Source of the DNA: Saccharospirillum sp040881935
GTDB lineage: Bacteria > Pseudomonadota > Gammaproteobacteria > Pseudomonadales > Natronospirillaceae
Reading direction: 5' to 3'
Assembly: GCF_040881935.1 (NCBI RefSeq)
Contig: NZ_JBBECH010000075.1
Coordinates: 1-64,000, forward strand
Length of the DNA: 64,000 nt
Every line of letters begins with the position of its first letter. The first letter of the stretch is position 1. The notes under the pieces were generated by a model. That model was not told where the DNA came from. It saw nothing but the letters and a program-made list of their open reading frames with translations, and searched no databases. Shown in pieces: positions 52,021 through 61,203 of the stretch. The position numbers and the translations under genes are program-made.

Positions 52021-52997
52021 TGAGCGATCAACGTCCTACCATTGCAATGCCCATAGGTGACCCCGCTGGCATCGGGCCAGAGGTCGTGTTGAAGGCTCTC
52101 CTGGAAGAGTCACTGTATGGGCAGATGGATCTGATCGTTGTTGGAGAGGTTGAACCACTCAGGCGACATATTGATGCTTGCCAGTTACCAGTATCGATAG
52201 ACGGTGGCACTATTTCCCTACCCGGTGGCCGAACCGTTCCACTCCATGTAGTTCCAGCGCTAGAGGGCCAGGAGTGGCGGTTTGGGGAGGTAAGTTCCGT
52301 TACAGGCTTGGCCTGTTATCGGTATGCCAGTGCTGCGATTGAACTGGCGAAGAGTCAGTCAGTCAATGCCGTTGTTGCGGCACCTCACACGGAGGCCGCT
52401 GTCAACGCTGCCGGAATTCATTTTAGAGGCTATCCGGGCCTGGTAGCTGAGTTGACGGGTACCCCGCTGGACAAGACGTTCCTGATGTTAATGTCCCCGA
52501 TCTATCGGGTGGTGAATGTTACGCTCCATGAACCGTTGAAAGATGCCCTTTTGCGATTGGATGGGCCTTTGATCCTGAACGCCTTGCGAGCGACGAGAGA
52601 TGCGCTCATTGTCCTTGGCTTGCCAGAGGGACGCATTGGCGTTTGCGGATTAAACCCCCATGCTGGCGAGGGTGGTTTGATGGGAACAGAAGAGGGGCTG
52701 TTCATACAATCAGCAATAGATGATGCGGTTGAAGAGGGTATTAACGCCCATGGGCCCTATGGGGCTGATGCGCTGTTTGCCGATCGTGCATTTGATGCCT
52801 ATCTCGCCATGTACCATGACCAGGGACACATCCCGATTAAAGTTGCCTCGCCAAGACAGGCATCGGCAATCACCATAGGGACGCCTGTTTTGTTTGGCTC
52901 AGTCGCCCATGGGAGTGCTCTGGATATTGCCGGGAAAGGCTTGGCGACACCTGCAGCAGTTATTCAGGCACTGAAGAACCTGGCTAATAGTAGCTAA
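52020..52997 (+). CDS. PdxA-family dihydrodiol dehydrogenase (TphB-like)
   Basis: A 325-residue NAD-dependent enzyme of the PdxA family: GDPAGIGPEV at the N-terminus, metal-binding His residues in VNVTLHEPL and MYHDQGHIPIKV, and GLNPHAGEGGLMG. Placement as last gene of a dioxygenase operon points to the TphB role, oxidising and decarboxylating the carboxylated cis-dihydrodiol to a catechol, rather than pyridoxine synthesis. Some PdxA substrate residues differ (HFRGYPG where PdxA has a GHTE segment), in line with a non-phosphorylated substrate. No ring-cleavage gene follows here. Confidence 0.85.
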   Translation: MSDQRPTIAMPIGDPAGIGPEVVLKALLEESLYGQMDLIVVGEVEPLRRHIDACQLPVSIDGGTISLPGGRTVPLHVVPALEGQEWRFGEVSSVTGLACYRYASAAIELAKSQSVNAVVAAPHTEAAVNAAGIHFRGYPGLVAELTGTPLDKTFLMLMSPIYRVVNVTLHEPLKDALLRLDGPLILNALRATRDALIVLGLPEGRIGVCGLNPHAGEGGLMGTEEGLFIQSAIDDAVEEGINAHGPYGADALFADRAFDAYLAMYHDQGHIPIKVASPRQASAITIGTPVLFGSVAHGSALDIAGKGLATPAAVIQALKNLANSS

Positions 52998-53233
52998 AAA
53001 ATGTAAGCCATTGATAATTCGAATTGTTTCTTAAGCAGTGAATAATATGTGCTATCCAAGCCGGAGGCCGATATGATCAAACGGGTTCCTTTCGATATGG
53101 ACGAGGGATGACTTAATCGGGTTTTTAGGTGCTGGCATGGATTAATCTACTTGGTATTGTTTAGTTCATGCAGTAGGATGAATTCTGAAAGTTCAGGCTT
53201 CCGTTGGCCACTTATCGAGGTCACCCAGTCAAC

Positions 53234-54163
53234 ATGAATCTACGCTCCCTCAAACTTTTCCGGCAAATCGTTCTGACGGGGTCGTTGTCTGAGGCTTCCC
53301 GAAATATGTTCTTATCGACATCCGCAGCCAGTCGGTTGTTGACCATTCTGGAGCACGAACTCCATCTGACTCTTTTTAGCCGAGAAAAACGAAGTCTGAT
53401 ACTGACTGAAGAAGGCGATCTTTTTTACCGCCGCATTGCGCACACGCTGGACGGGCTGGAGGAAATTCCGGCCATTTCAAAAGAGATTACCAACCGCAGT
53501 TCCAACTGGTTGTCCGTGGTTACCGCTGCGCCATTGGCCAGTACTCTGGTGTCACCCGCCCTGGCGAGTATGCAAAAAGAGCGACCAGGGCTGCAGTGCA
53601 CTCTTAACGTTGAAACCCGGTTTGATATTGAAAGCAAAGTATCCGCTCGAGGCTATAACCTTGGGCTTATTTCGTTGCCTGTAGAGAATGCAATTCTCGA
53701 TCTGGACGTCGAGCCATTCCTGAAGAGTCGGGTTGAAGTGATGTTGCCGCGTAATCATCCTTTGGCTGATCGGGAGGTGTTGTCGGTAGCGGATATCGCA
53801 GCCGAGCGTTTTGTCGCCTTGAGCCCACGTCAGCGCTGGCGGCAACGCCTGGACGACATTATGGGCCGCAACGGACTGACCGTAAGCGTGCCGATCGAAA
53901 CCAGCTCTACGATTGTAACCGTGCAAATGGTGCGCGATGGCCTGGGCATTACTTTAACAGACCGGGTCACAACCCGGTTGATGTCAGACGATGCGGCCGT
54001 GTTGCGGCCACTGGCTGAGGAGCAGTGGACAACCTATGCGTCGCTTCACCCGGAAGGCCAGCGGGCGCCGCTTTCAGCATCGTTTTTAGAGGCCGTTCGC
54101 GCCAACGTGGAGGCCATGCGTGTGGCTGATCCACACGCGGCGGCCAGTCTGGAACTTATCTAG
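53234..54163 (+). CDS. LysR-family regulator
   Basis: A 309-residue LysR-type regulator: N-terminal helix-turn-helix (SLKLFRQIVLTGSLSEASRNMFLSTSAASRLL) and an effector domain from about residue 90. It differs from most LysR by the LSTSAASRL recognition helix, seen in a branch of aromatic acid regulators. ATG 53234 is chosen because the HTH then starts at the usual residue; a longer TTG start at 53204 is less likely. It follows the dioxygenase genes on the same strand after 236 bases, and converges on the lyase gene, overlapping its 3' end by 8 bases. Either the dioxygenase operon or the ABC/lyase operon may be its target. Confidence 0.86.
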   Translation: MNLRSLKLFRQIVLTGSLSEASRNMFLSTSAASRLLTILEHELHLTLFSREKRSLILTEEGDLFYRRIAHTLDGLEEIPAISKEITNRSSNWLSVVTAAPLASTLVSPALASMQKERPGLQCTLNVETRFDIESKVSARGYNLGLISLPVENAILDLDVEPFLKSRVEVMLPRNHPLADREVLSVADIAAERFVALSPRQRWRQRLDDIMGRNGLTVSVPIETSSTIVTVQMVRDGLGITLTDRVTTRLMSDDAAVLRPLAEEQWTTYASLHPEGQRAPLSASFLEAVRANVEAMRVADPHAAASLELI

Positions 54164-55496
54164 ATGAATTGGCAATGGCGTTTGCGGTCGCCCGGCTCAG
54201 TCGCGCTGCGTCCCTGGCAATATATTCACTGTCACCCGTGTAGTTGGAAACATTGAGCAGTTCGGTAACCCGTTCGGTCGAAAGATGAGGAGCTATCTCC
54301 GGATGGCTCGCCAGGTTAATCGTTATGTCGTCGCCTGGTGCATCTTCTATGACATGGTGAATGATGTCATGTGCCCGGTTACGACCTATGTGCGGTGCGA
54401 GCGCCATCATCAAATTTTCCGAAGCCATAGCCGGGCCGGAGAGTTTCAGGTTCTTTGCCATTCGCGCTTTGTTTACAGTAATTTTCTCCAATAAATTTGC
54501 GAAACTTGTCGTCAATTCCCAGCCCAGACGGCAGGCATCATCTATGACGCTGGTTAGCAGGTAGTTGGCCGATGCATCGGCTTCGTGGCTTGGACGGCCT
54601 GCCTCCATGGCGGGGGCTGCCAGTGCTCTTAACCGTGTGCAATTCGCTATGATTTTAACCACCCGTTTTGGGTTTACTTTGTGCGGCATGGTTGAGCTGC
54701 CTACCACGCCCTTGGCCAACTGTTCCGAAATCTCGCCAATCTCCTCTTCCATCAGCGTATAGAGTTCGAGTGCAATGCGCTCAATGCTCATCGCCAGCAT
54801 GGATATTCCCAGTACGTAATCGACAAAGAGGTCGTTGACGACCCGACTCGGTACTAACAGCTCGCCAAGGTTCAATTCTTTTGCCAGCGCGCTGGACAGT
54901 GCACGGCCTTGCTTGCCGTAAGAATGCATGGCGCCGACTGCTCCACCAAAAGGCAGGCAGAACGTACGGGATTCTATTTGAGCCAGCCGTTCATGGGCGC
55001 GGCAAAGCTCTTCGATCCAGCCGGCGACCTTGAAACCAAACGTAATGGGCAATGCGTGGCGCCGGTTAGTTCGTCCGGCCATCGGGGTGTCAGCGTGCTC
55101 GTCAGCTAGCGTGGCTAGACTCTCGAAGAATCTGCACAGTTGACCCAGTATTTGCTGGTGAGCTTTGCGCATGATCAGCAGGTTACCGGTTTGCATGACG
55201 TTCTGGGTAGTTGCACCCCAATGGACATAGTCGCCACTCTTACCGCTACGTTCCACGAGTAATCGGGTGAGCGATAGCACGGGGGCCATGGTCTTTTCAA
55301 TTGAAGCCTTGAGTGCATCGGTGCCGATGCGATCCAGAAAGGCGTTGGCACTGATGTCTGCAGCCGCCCACGCCGGGATCATGCCGATGTTGGCCTGCGC
55401 CCGCGCGAGGGCTGCTTCGACGTCAAGCCAGGACTGCCATACCGCTTCCTGGGAGAATAAGGTTTCGGGGGCTGGGTTGGCTGTTTGGTTGTTCAT
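54156..55496 (-). CDS. Adenylosuccinate/carboxymuconate lyase family enzyme
   Basis: A 446-residue member of the fumarase/aspartase superfamily. It has the catalytic Ser loop VVGSSTMPHKVNPKR near residue 264, the second signature GRTNRRHALPITFG (active-site His retained), and DYVHWGATTQNVMQTG. The closest named relatives are PurB and PcaB. Housekeeping purine synthesis is unlikely because the gene is the last of a peptide-type ABC import operon, overlapping the ATPase gene by 4 bases. It probably splits an imported N-substituted aspartate or other fumarate-releasing compound; this is inference. Confidence 0.82.
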   Translation of the reverse strand: MNNQTANPAPETLFSQEAVWQSWLDVEAALARAQANIGMIPAWAAADISANAFLDRIGTDALKASIEKTMAPVLSLTRLLVERSGKSGDYVHWGATTQNVMQTGNLLIMRKAHQQILGQLCRFFESLATLADEHADTPMAGRTNRRHALPITFGFKVAGWIEELCRAHERLAQIESRTFCLPFGGAVGAMHSYGKQGRALSSALAKELNLGELLVPSRVVNDLFVDYVLGISMLAMSIERIALELYTLMEEEIGEISEQLAKGVVGSSTMPHKVNPKRVVKIIANCTRLRALAAPAMEAGRPSHEADASANYLLTSVIDDACRLGWELTTSFANLLEKITVNKARMAKNLKLSGPAMASENLMMALAPHIGRNRAHDIIHHVIEDAPGDDITINLASHPEIAPHLSTERVTELLNVSNYTGDSEYIARDAARLSRATANAIANSSR

Positions 55497-57328
55497 GAGG
55501 TCGCTTCCATTTTCGGCGTTTCCGTCGGTCGGAACTGAGGCGCTGCGTCGAGTAGCGTGCGGGTGTAAGCAATTTTGGGGTTGGCCAACAATTCGGCCGC
55601 CGGGCCTTCTTCGACTATTTTTCCGTCGAGCATGACGGCTACTCGTGAGGCGATCTGATGGACGACAGCCATATCATGGGTGATTAGCAAACACGTCAGG
55701 CCGAGCTCGGCTTGCAAGTCGACTAACAGGTTCAGAATTTGCGCCTGGACGGAAACATCCAGTGCCGAAGTGGGCTCGTCACATACTAGAATTTCAGGCG
55801 AAGTTACCAGGGCTCGTGCAATCGCGACCCGCTGCCGTTGACCACCGGAGAGTTGGGAAGGGTAGGAGTGCATCAGGCGGTCAGGCAGACGCACACGTTC
55901 CATCAGTTCCCGGGCTTTCAACTGACGTTCGCGGACTGTTCCAACACCCCGCAACGCGAGTGGCCGCGCAATGATGTCGGCGAGTGTCCGCCGAGGGTTA
56001 AGCGAGGAATATGGGTCCTGAAAGATCGGTTGGACCAGGTCAGCACGGCGCAGCCCATCCATGGCTTCCACGGGCTGGCCATCCAGCAGGATCTCTCCTG
56101 AGGTTGGTGTATCCAGCCCCAGTAGCAAACGTGAGAGCGTTGTCTTGCCAGAGCCGCTTTCGCCAACCAGTGCCAGGGTTTCGCCGCGTTTAAGCGACAG
56201 GCTGACATCGTCAACCGCACGGATTTCATGGCGCGGACCAAAGAGGCCACTTCGAGAATGAAACACCCGGCTGACATGACGTGCTTCCAGTACTACTTCA
56301 TGAGCCATTTCACGTTTGGGTAGCGGGTCGCTTGGAACAGCCGGAGGTAACTCAGCCAATGTTTTTTCAGTGAGGATACAGAGCCGGTGGTGGTGCTTGT
56401 CGCCCTGGCTGGGTGGCCTTTCAGTGGCGCACCGGGGTTCGGCATGGGCGCACCTTGGTGCAAATACGCAGCCTTTGGGTGGCTGCAGCAGTGCAGGCAC
56501 GGTACCGGGTATGGCGCCCAGGCGTTTCGGTTCTCCACCCATATGGGGTATGGCCGTCAACAAGGCGCGGGTGTACGGATGAGCTGGGGCCGCAAGCACG
56601 TCGCCCGAGCGACCGGATTCAACGATTTCGCCACCGTACATGACCGCTACGCGGTCTACGTTCTCGGAGACTACGGCAAGATCATGAGTGATTAGAATCA
56701 TGCCCATGTTCATTTCCCGGCGCAGGTCGTTGAGCAACGTCATGATCTGCGTCTGGATGGTGGCATCCAGTGCGGTTGTCGGTTCGTCTGCAATCAGTAG
56801 CTCGGGCTCCAGCATCAGCGCCATGGCGATCATGACGCGCTGGCGTTGCCCGCCACTCAGTTGATGGGGGTATTGGGCCATACGTGCTTTGGGGCTTGGA
56901 ATACCCACACGGTCGAGCAGCTCCAGTGCTCTGGTGTTGGCCTGGGCTTTTGTCATTCGACCGATACGTACCGACGCTTCGATCAACTGCCTGCCGATGG
57001 TGTATACCGGGTTGAGTGAGGTCATGGGCTCCTGAAAAATCATGCTGAGACGAGGGCCCAGATAGTCTCTGGTGAAGGTTGCCTCTGGTACGTCTCCCAG
57101 GTCGGTACCATCAAATTTTAGGGTATCGAATTCTACGTTCGCTACCTTGGGCAGTAAACGCATAAGCGCCATGGCGGTCAGTGATTTGCCGGAGCCACTT
57201 TCGCCGACAATGCCCAGAGCTTCGCCCCGGTTGAGTGTCAGTGTGGTATTGCGCACGGCGTGTAATACACCCGACGGTACTTTCAGTCGGATAGACAGGT
57301 TATTTATTTCCAGCAGGGGGCTCGTCAT
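55493..57328 (-). CDS. Peptide-type ABC importer ATPase, double domain (DppD-DppF)
   Basis: A 611-residue fusion of the two ATPases of a dipeptide/opine-class importer, similar to GsiA. First domain: Walker A GESGSGKSL, signature LSGGQRQR, Walker B LLIADEPTTALD; second domain from about residue 335: GESGSGKTT, LSGGQRQR, LVCDEPTSALD. Cysteines near the end of the first half (GCVFAPRCAHAEPRC) are the oligopeptide-ATPase C-terminal motif. ATG 57328 is used since GGGAG lies 6-7 bases before it; an upstream extension runs into the permease gene. Overlaps the lyase gene by 4 bases. Confidence 0.93.
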   Translation of the reverse strand: MTSPLLEINNLSIRLKVPSGVLHAVRNTTLTLNRGEALGIVGESGSGKSLTAMALMRLLPKVANVEFDTLKFDGTDLGDVPEATFTRDYLGPRLSMIFQEPMTSLNPVYTIGRQLIEASVRIGRMTKAQANTRALELLDRVGIPSPKARMAQYPHQLSGGQRQRVMIAMALMLEPELLIADEPTTALDATIQTQIMTLLNDLRREMNMGMILITHDLAVVSENVDRVAVMYGGEIVESGRSGDVLAAPAHPYTRALLTAIPHMGGEPKRLGAIPGTVPALLQPPKGCVFAPRCAHAEPRCATERPPSQGDKHHHRLCILTEKTLAELPPAVPSDPLPKREMAHEVVLEARHVSRVFHSRSGLFGPRHEIRAVDDVSLSLKRGETLALVGESGSGKTTLSRLLLGLDTPTSGEILLDGQPVEAMDGLRRADLVQPIFQDPYSSLNPRRTLADIIARPLALRGVGTVRERQLKARELMERVRLPDRLMHSYPSQLSGGQRQRVAIARALVTSPEILVCDEPTSALDVSVQAQILNLLVDLQAELGLTCLLITHDMAVVHQIASRVAVMLDGKIVEEGPAAELLANPKIAYTRTLLDAAPQFRPTETPKMEATS

Positions 57329-57329
57329 T

Positions 57330-58232
57330 TTAATTTCTCCCTTCCGGTGACGTGATATCGCGCAGGCCGTCACCGAGCAAGTTGGCACCAATGACAAGAA
57401 TAAACAGACACAGGCCAGGCAGTACCACTAGCCAGGGCCGGTAGAACATGGCTATCTTTCCTTCGGCGATCATCAGACCCCAGGACGGAGTCGGAGGTTG
57501 AATGCCTACACCGAGAAACGACAGGCTGGCTTCGGCCAGAATGGCGATGCCCACCTCAAAGGTGAAGATGACAATAATCTGTGGTAGCAGATTGGGTAGG
57601 ATTTCCTGGCGGATAATCTGACCCGAGGTAGCCCCCGCAGCCCGGTCAGCCGCGACAAAATCAAGATTGCGAATGCGTTGGGTAGCGGCACGGGTGACGA
57701 CCAGATAGTAAGTCCAGTGCAAAACACCGACGATCCCGATCACGACCCAGACGGATGGCCCGATTATAAACACCAGTGCCATAGCCAGCAGCAAGCCAGG
57801 CAAGGCTAATTGTGCGGTAAGTAAAAAGCTTACGCCGTGGTCGACCCAGCCACCGAAATAGCCCGCGACCACGCCGAGAGTGACGCCGATAACGAGACCG
57901 ATGGAGGCAGCACCCAGACCAATGGTTAATGAGACACGCGTCCCGTATATCAGCCGGGAGAGGTAATCGCGGCCGTTTTGGTCGGTGCCAAGCAAATGCT
58001 CCCAACTGCCGCCTTCCACCCAAACCGGGGGCAGCATGCGCGTGCTCAGCGATTGAGCGAAAGGATCGTGCGGTGAGATCAGCGGCGCGGCGATTGCGAT
58101 AATGGCCAACAGTAATAATATAGCGCCACCAGTGATAAAACCTTTGTGATTCAGAGCCCTGGAGAGCGTCAGTTGTCGCGGTGTCGGGGGAAGGCTCTCG
58201 GCGATCTCTTCCGCCAGAAAAGTGATGGTCAT
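57330..58232 (-). CDS. Peptide-type ABC permease (DppC/GsiD type)
   Basis: A 300-residue inner-membrane permease with six helices, a cytoplasmic N-terminus, and the loop GTDQNGRDYLSRLIYGTRVSL typical of DppC. The EAA loop region is AADRAAGATSGQIIRQEILPNLLPQI. Its stop is one base before the ATPase start region. Pairs with the DppB-type permease upstream. Confidence 0.92.
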   Translation of the reverse strand: MTITFLAEEIAESLPPTPRQLTLSRALNHKGFITGGAILLLLAIIAIAAPLISPHDPFAQSLSTRMLPPVWVEGGSWEHLLGTDQNGRDYLSRLIYGTRVSLTIGLGAASIGLVIGVTLGVVAGYFGGWVDHGVSFLLTAQLALPGLLLAMALVFIIGPSVWVVIGIVGVLHWTYYLVVTRAATQRIRNLDFVAADRAAGATSGQIIRQEILPNLLPQIIVIFTFEVGIAILAEASLSFLGVGIQPPTPSWGLMIAEGKIAMFYRPWLVVLPGLCLFILVIGANLLGDGLRDITSPEGRN

Positions 58233-58295
58233 GATGATGTTTTCCTTACTGTAGTAGCACAGTCAGTCAATGGGTGCTCAGTCATCGGTCGTTGC

Positions 58296-59213
58296 TCACC
58301 CGATGCGGATTCTAGGATCCAGAGCTGCATTCAGAATGTCGGCCAGCAAATTCATGGCGACAAAAATCAGCGCGAATACAAAGATCAACATTTGCACGGT
58401 AGGAATGTCCGAGCCGAGGATGGACTCCAGTGCGAGTCGTCCGAGGCCATTAATTGCAAAGATGCTTTCGGTAATGACCGAGCCACCAAACTTTTGACCC
58501 AGTTGCACCGCCAGCACCGAGATAACCGGTAACAAGGCATTGCGTAACGCATGCCGGGTGAGCAATGTGAAACCCCGATACCCTTTTGAGCGGGCGGTGC
58601 GGATGTAGTCGCTTTGCATAACGTCTATCAACCCGGTACGGGTCAGTCGCATGACGGCAGGAACTGAGCTTGCGCCAAGCACAAAGGCTGGCAATACGAA
58701 GTGGCGCCAGCTGTCATCACCGGAGACCGGAAAAATAGGCAGCATGACGGCAAACAGGATGATCACGATCAACCCTAGCCAGAAATTGGGCACGGCCTGT
58801 GCCGAGACGGCCACGGTGAGTGCAAATCGGTCGACCAGGGTATTGGGTCTCAGGGCCGCCCAGGCACCCAGCGGAATGGCAATGATGATGGTGACCATGA
58901 CAGCGGACAGTGCCAGCGTGATGGTTGCCCCGGCCCGGTCAGAAACCAGTTCGGCGACGGGTTTGTTCCAATAGTAGCTGGTGCCGAAATCACCTTGCAG
59001 TACGCTGCCCAGCCAATCCAGATAGCGCACAAAGGCTGGCCGGTTGAGGCCGTAGGTCTCGCGAATTTGTGCCAGCACCTCTGGCGTGGCATCTTCCCCA
59101 GCGATGGAATAGGCCGGGTCAGACGCAAAATTCAACAGAAAGAACGTTGCGAGTGACACCGTGAATGCCACGGCCAGTGCCAGAATCCCGCGTTGTAATA
59201 TATAACGTAGCAT
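58296..59213 (-). CDS. Peptide-type ABC permease (DppB/GsiC type)
   Basis: A 305-residue permease: the N-terminal MLRYILQRGILALAVAFTV and a first periplasmic domain with RETYGLNRPAFVRYLDWL, as usual for DppB. EAA loop: TARSKGYRGFTLLTRHALRNALLPV. It lies between the binding protein gene (136-base gap with a stem-loop) and the DppC-type permease (63 bases). Confidence 0.92.
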   Translation of the reverse strand: MLRYILQRGILALAVAFTVSLATFFLLNFASDPAYSIAGEDATPEVLAQIRETYGLNRPAFVRYLDWLGSVLQGDFGTSYYWNKPVAELVSDRAGATITLALSAVMVTIIIAIPLGAWAALRPNTLVDRFALTVAVSAQAVPNFWLGLIVIILFAVMLPIFPVSGDDSWRHFVLPAFVLGASSVPAVMRLTRTGLIDVMQSDYIRTARSKGYRGFTLLTRHALRNALLPVISVLAVQLGQKFGGSVITESIFAINGLGRLALESILGSDIPTVQMLIFVFALIFVAMNLLADILNAALDPRIRIG

Positions 59214-59318
59214 TTACGACTCCTTCGAGGGGCAGGCTAAGTGGAGGCGCTTCCGGCGGGTAAGGGGCGGTTAGACGGCGCTCGTCAGACAACCCTTGCT
59301 GGTTCGCGATTCCACTAT

Positions 59319-59336
59319 GGGGCAGACGTTTGCCCC
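59319..59336 (-). other. Stem-loop between binding protein and DppB-type gene
   Basis: GGGGCA (59319-59324), loop of 6, TGCCCC (59331-59336), 14 bases past the binding-protein stop on the minus strand; no T run follows. Same position as the stem-loops after siaP, the second dctP gene and the LAO gene. Confidence 0.55.
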
Positions 59337-59349
59337 TGCTTTTTATAAA

Positions 59350-60882
59350 TTATTCCCAGCTTGCCTGTGGCAGTCGTGGCAGCCCGTCCGGGCTTAGTGG
59401 GAAATTCAGTTCTGGCGACACCAGGTAGTTTGCAGAATAAGAAAACATCGGCGCCCAATAGGCCTGATCCGCAATGCGGTTCAATGCATTTTCATAGATC
59501 TCAGCTCTTTCTGCCTGATCGGCTGTTTGCTCGGCCGAAAGCACCATCTCGGTCAGTTCGTCATCACCAGACAAGTTTCGATCGGTCTCGTCGGAAAAAT
59601 GAACCCGGGCGATCGCAGCGGTATCGGCGGTGCCGCCAGAGCCCCAGGTGCCGAAATAGGCGGGGATGTCACGTTCAGCACGAGCCTGGTTCAGGGACGC
59701 CAGTTTCACGTAGCGCAAGTCGACATCGATACCAACCGCTTCAAGGTCTGATGAAACCGCTTCAGCGACGGCTTTGTCGCGGTAGGCCCACAGTTCCAGC
59801 GGAAAACCATCCGGGTAGCCAGCTTCAGCAAGCAATTCGCGGGCTCTCTGCGGATTGTAAAGGTAAGCCTGAATGTCTGTAGTGCACCCGAACTGAGCTG
59901 GATGACAGGGTGTATGAATCCCTTCCGATGAGCCTCCGATCAGATATTCAGCCATCTCGTCCCGGTTAAGCGCATGGTTCACGGCCTGGCGAACCCTGGC
60001 GTCGGTCAGCGGGCCATCCGGATCAGTGTAACCGGCTGCATCAAGCACCAGGAAGCCTACTCGCAGATCCGGGCCACTCAGATGTTTCGCCATGGGCGTA
60101 GCACCCAGGCTTTCGGCCAGATCGAGAGGAACCTTGAACATCCAGTCGATACCGCCAGACATCAATTCGGCTTGTTGAGTTCCAATATCGGGCAAGTTGC
60201 GAACGACGATGTTTTCAATAGCAGGCTGTTCGCCGAAATAGTCGTCAAAACGTTCCAGCACGACTTGTTGCCCCGGTTCGAATGAGACCACCCGATAAGG
60301 GCCAGCACCGATCAGATCATCGGCCATGGTGCTCTGATTCACCTCGCCATTTTCAACGTAGGCACCTTCTTTGCGGAGCATCACGCGTTGTGCCATATCC
60401 CGCAGCACCAGAGGGTAAACGCTTTTCAGATGGAACCGTACCGAGTATTCGCCAATTTTTTCGGCATTCTTCAGCCAGCGGCTGATGGTGCCTTTGGCCT
60501 GGGCATCGCTTTCTTCGGCAATGATCCAGTTGTAGGTGTAGATAACATCGTCTGCAGTTAGCGCCGTACCATCATGAAACATCACGCCTTCACGCAGGGT
60601 TACATCCAAGGTTAGATCGTCTACGAAGTTGTAGTCGGTTGCGACGGAGGGGTTGTACTCCTGAGTCTCAGGATCGAGATCAAACAAGGTCGCATCGGTT
60701 GCTTGCGCCAGAATGATGTATTCGCGTTTGGTGGTATAGAGATAGTCCAGATTGAGGATTTCTTCGGCAAGGGCTACGCGTAGCGTATCGTCGTCTTTGC
60801 TTGCCAGTGCCGGTCCACTTGCCATGAGCGTAAAGCAGCCAAGCGAAGCCAGTGCTGCTGTTTTGAGCATTGAGGTGTTCAT
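59350..60882 (-). CDS. Peptide-type ABC substrate-binding protein (DppA/GsiB family)
   Basis: A 510-residue periplasmic binding protein of family 5, with signal peptide to about residue 27 (GPALASKDD). Family marks: DLTLDVTLREGVMFHDGTALTADDVIYTYNW and ARVRQAVNHALNRDEM. No lipobox is apparent: the signal ends in ALAS without a Cys. It is the first gene of the operon and presumably binds the compound that the lyase at the other end cleaves, a peptide, opine or aminopolycarboxylate. Confidence 0.92.
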   Translation of the reverse strand: MNTSMLKTAALASLGCFTLMASGPALASKDDDTLRVALAEEILNLDYLYTTKREYIILAQATDATLFDLDPETQEYNPSVATDYNFVDDLTLDVTLREGVMFHDGTALTADDVIYTYNWIIAEESDAQAKGTISRWLKNAEKIGEYSVRFHLKSVYPLVLRDMAQRVMLRKEGAYVENGEVNQSTMADDLIGAGPYRVVSFEPGQQVVLERFDDYFGEQPAIENIVVRNLPDIGTQQAELMSGGIDWMFKVPLDLAESLGATPMAKHLSGPDLRVGFLVLDAAGYTDPDGPLTDARVRQAVNHALNRDEMAEYLIGGSSEGIHTPCHPAQFGCTTDIQAYLYNPQRARELLAEAGYPDGFPLELWAYRDKAVAEAVSSDLEAVGIDVDLRYVKLASLNQARAERDIPAYFGTWGSGGTADTAAIARVHFSDETDRNLSGDDELTEMVLSAEQTADQAERAEIYENALNRIADQAYWAPMFSYSANYLVSPELNFPLSPDGLPRLPQASWE

Positions 60883-61203
60883 GGTCTCTCCATTCTTATA
60901 GTTGTTGAATTGAGAATATCACTGAAGCTTGTGCTGTCGTATGCACGCGCTGTCCAGTTGAGATAAACACTACTCGCCAGCGAAAATAAAATAAATTCGA
61001 AAGATAAGGATAACTCTTCGAATAATCGGGAAGATTGATGGGTGTTTTCACTCAGAAATTGACAATTGAGTGCCCGGTTAAGGCCAAACCATATCGAATC
61101 TCTTCCGGAATCAGCCCGTACAACTTGCCAATACTCCGGTTCAACCTACCCTGATTGGGCTGCATCATCGCTGCTAACTCCTTGCTGTGGATAAGGATGA
61201 CCC
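60883..61203. other. Divergent control region, ABC operon and TVP38 gene
   Basis: 321 bases. It holds promoters for the minus-strand ABC/lyase operon and the plus-strand membrane protein gene. AT-rich DNA at 60960-61030 is the likely promoter region for the ABC operon. A minus-strand frame of 38 codons (61052-61168) has an AAGGAG site 9 bases before ATG 61168, but its product is not recognised and I would not call it a gene. Confidence 0.4.

Noticed and set aside
61052..61168. 38-codon minus-strand ORF before the TVP38 gene
   Set aside because: An AAGGAG site is present, but the product is unrecognised and the ORF lies in a divergent promoter region; chance is as likely.
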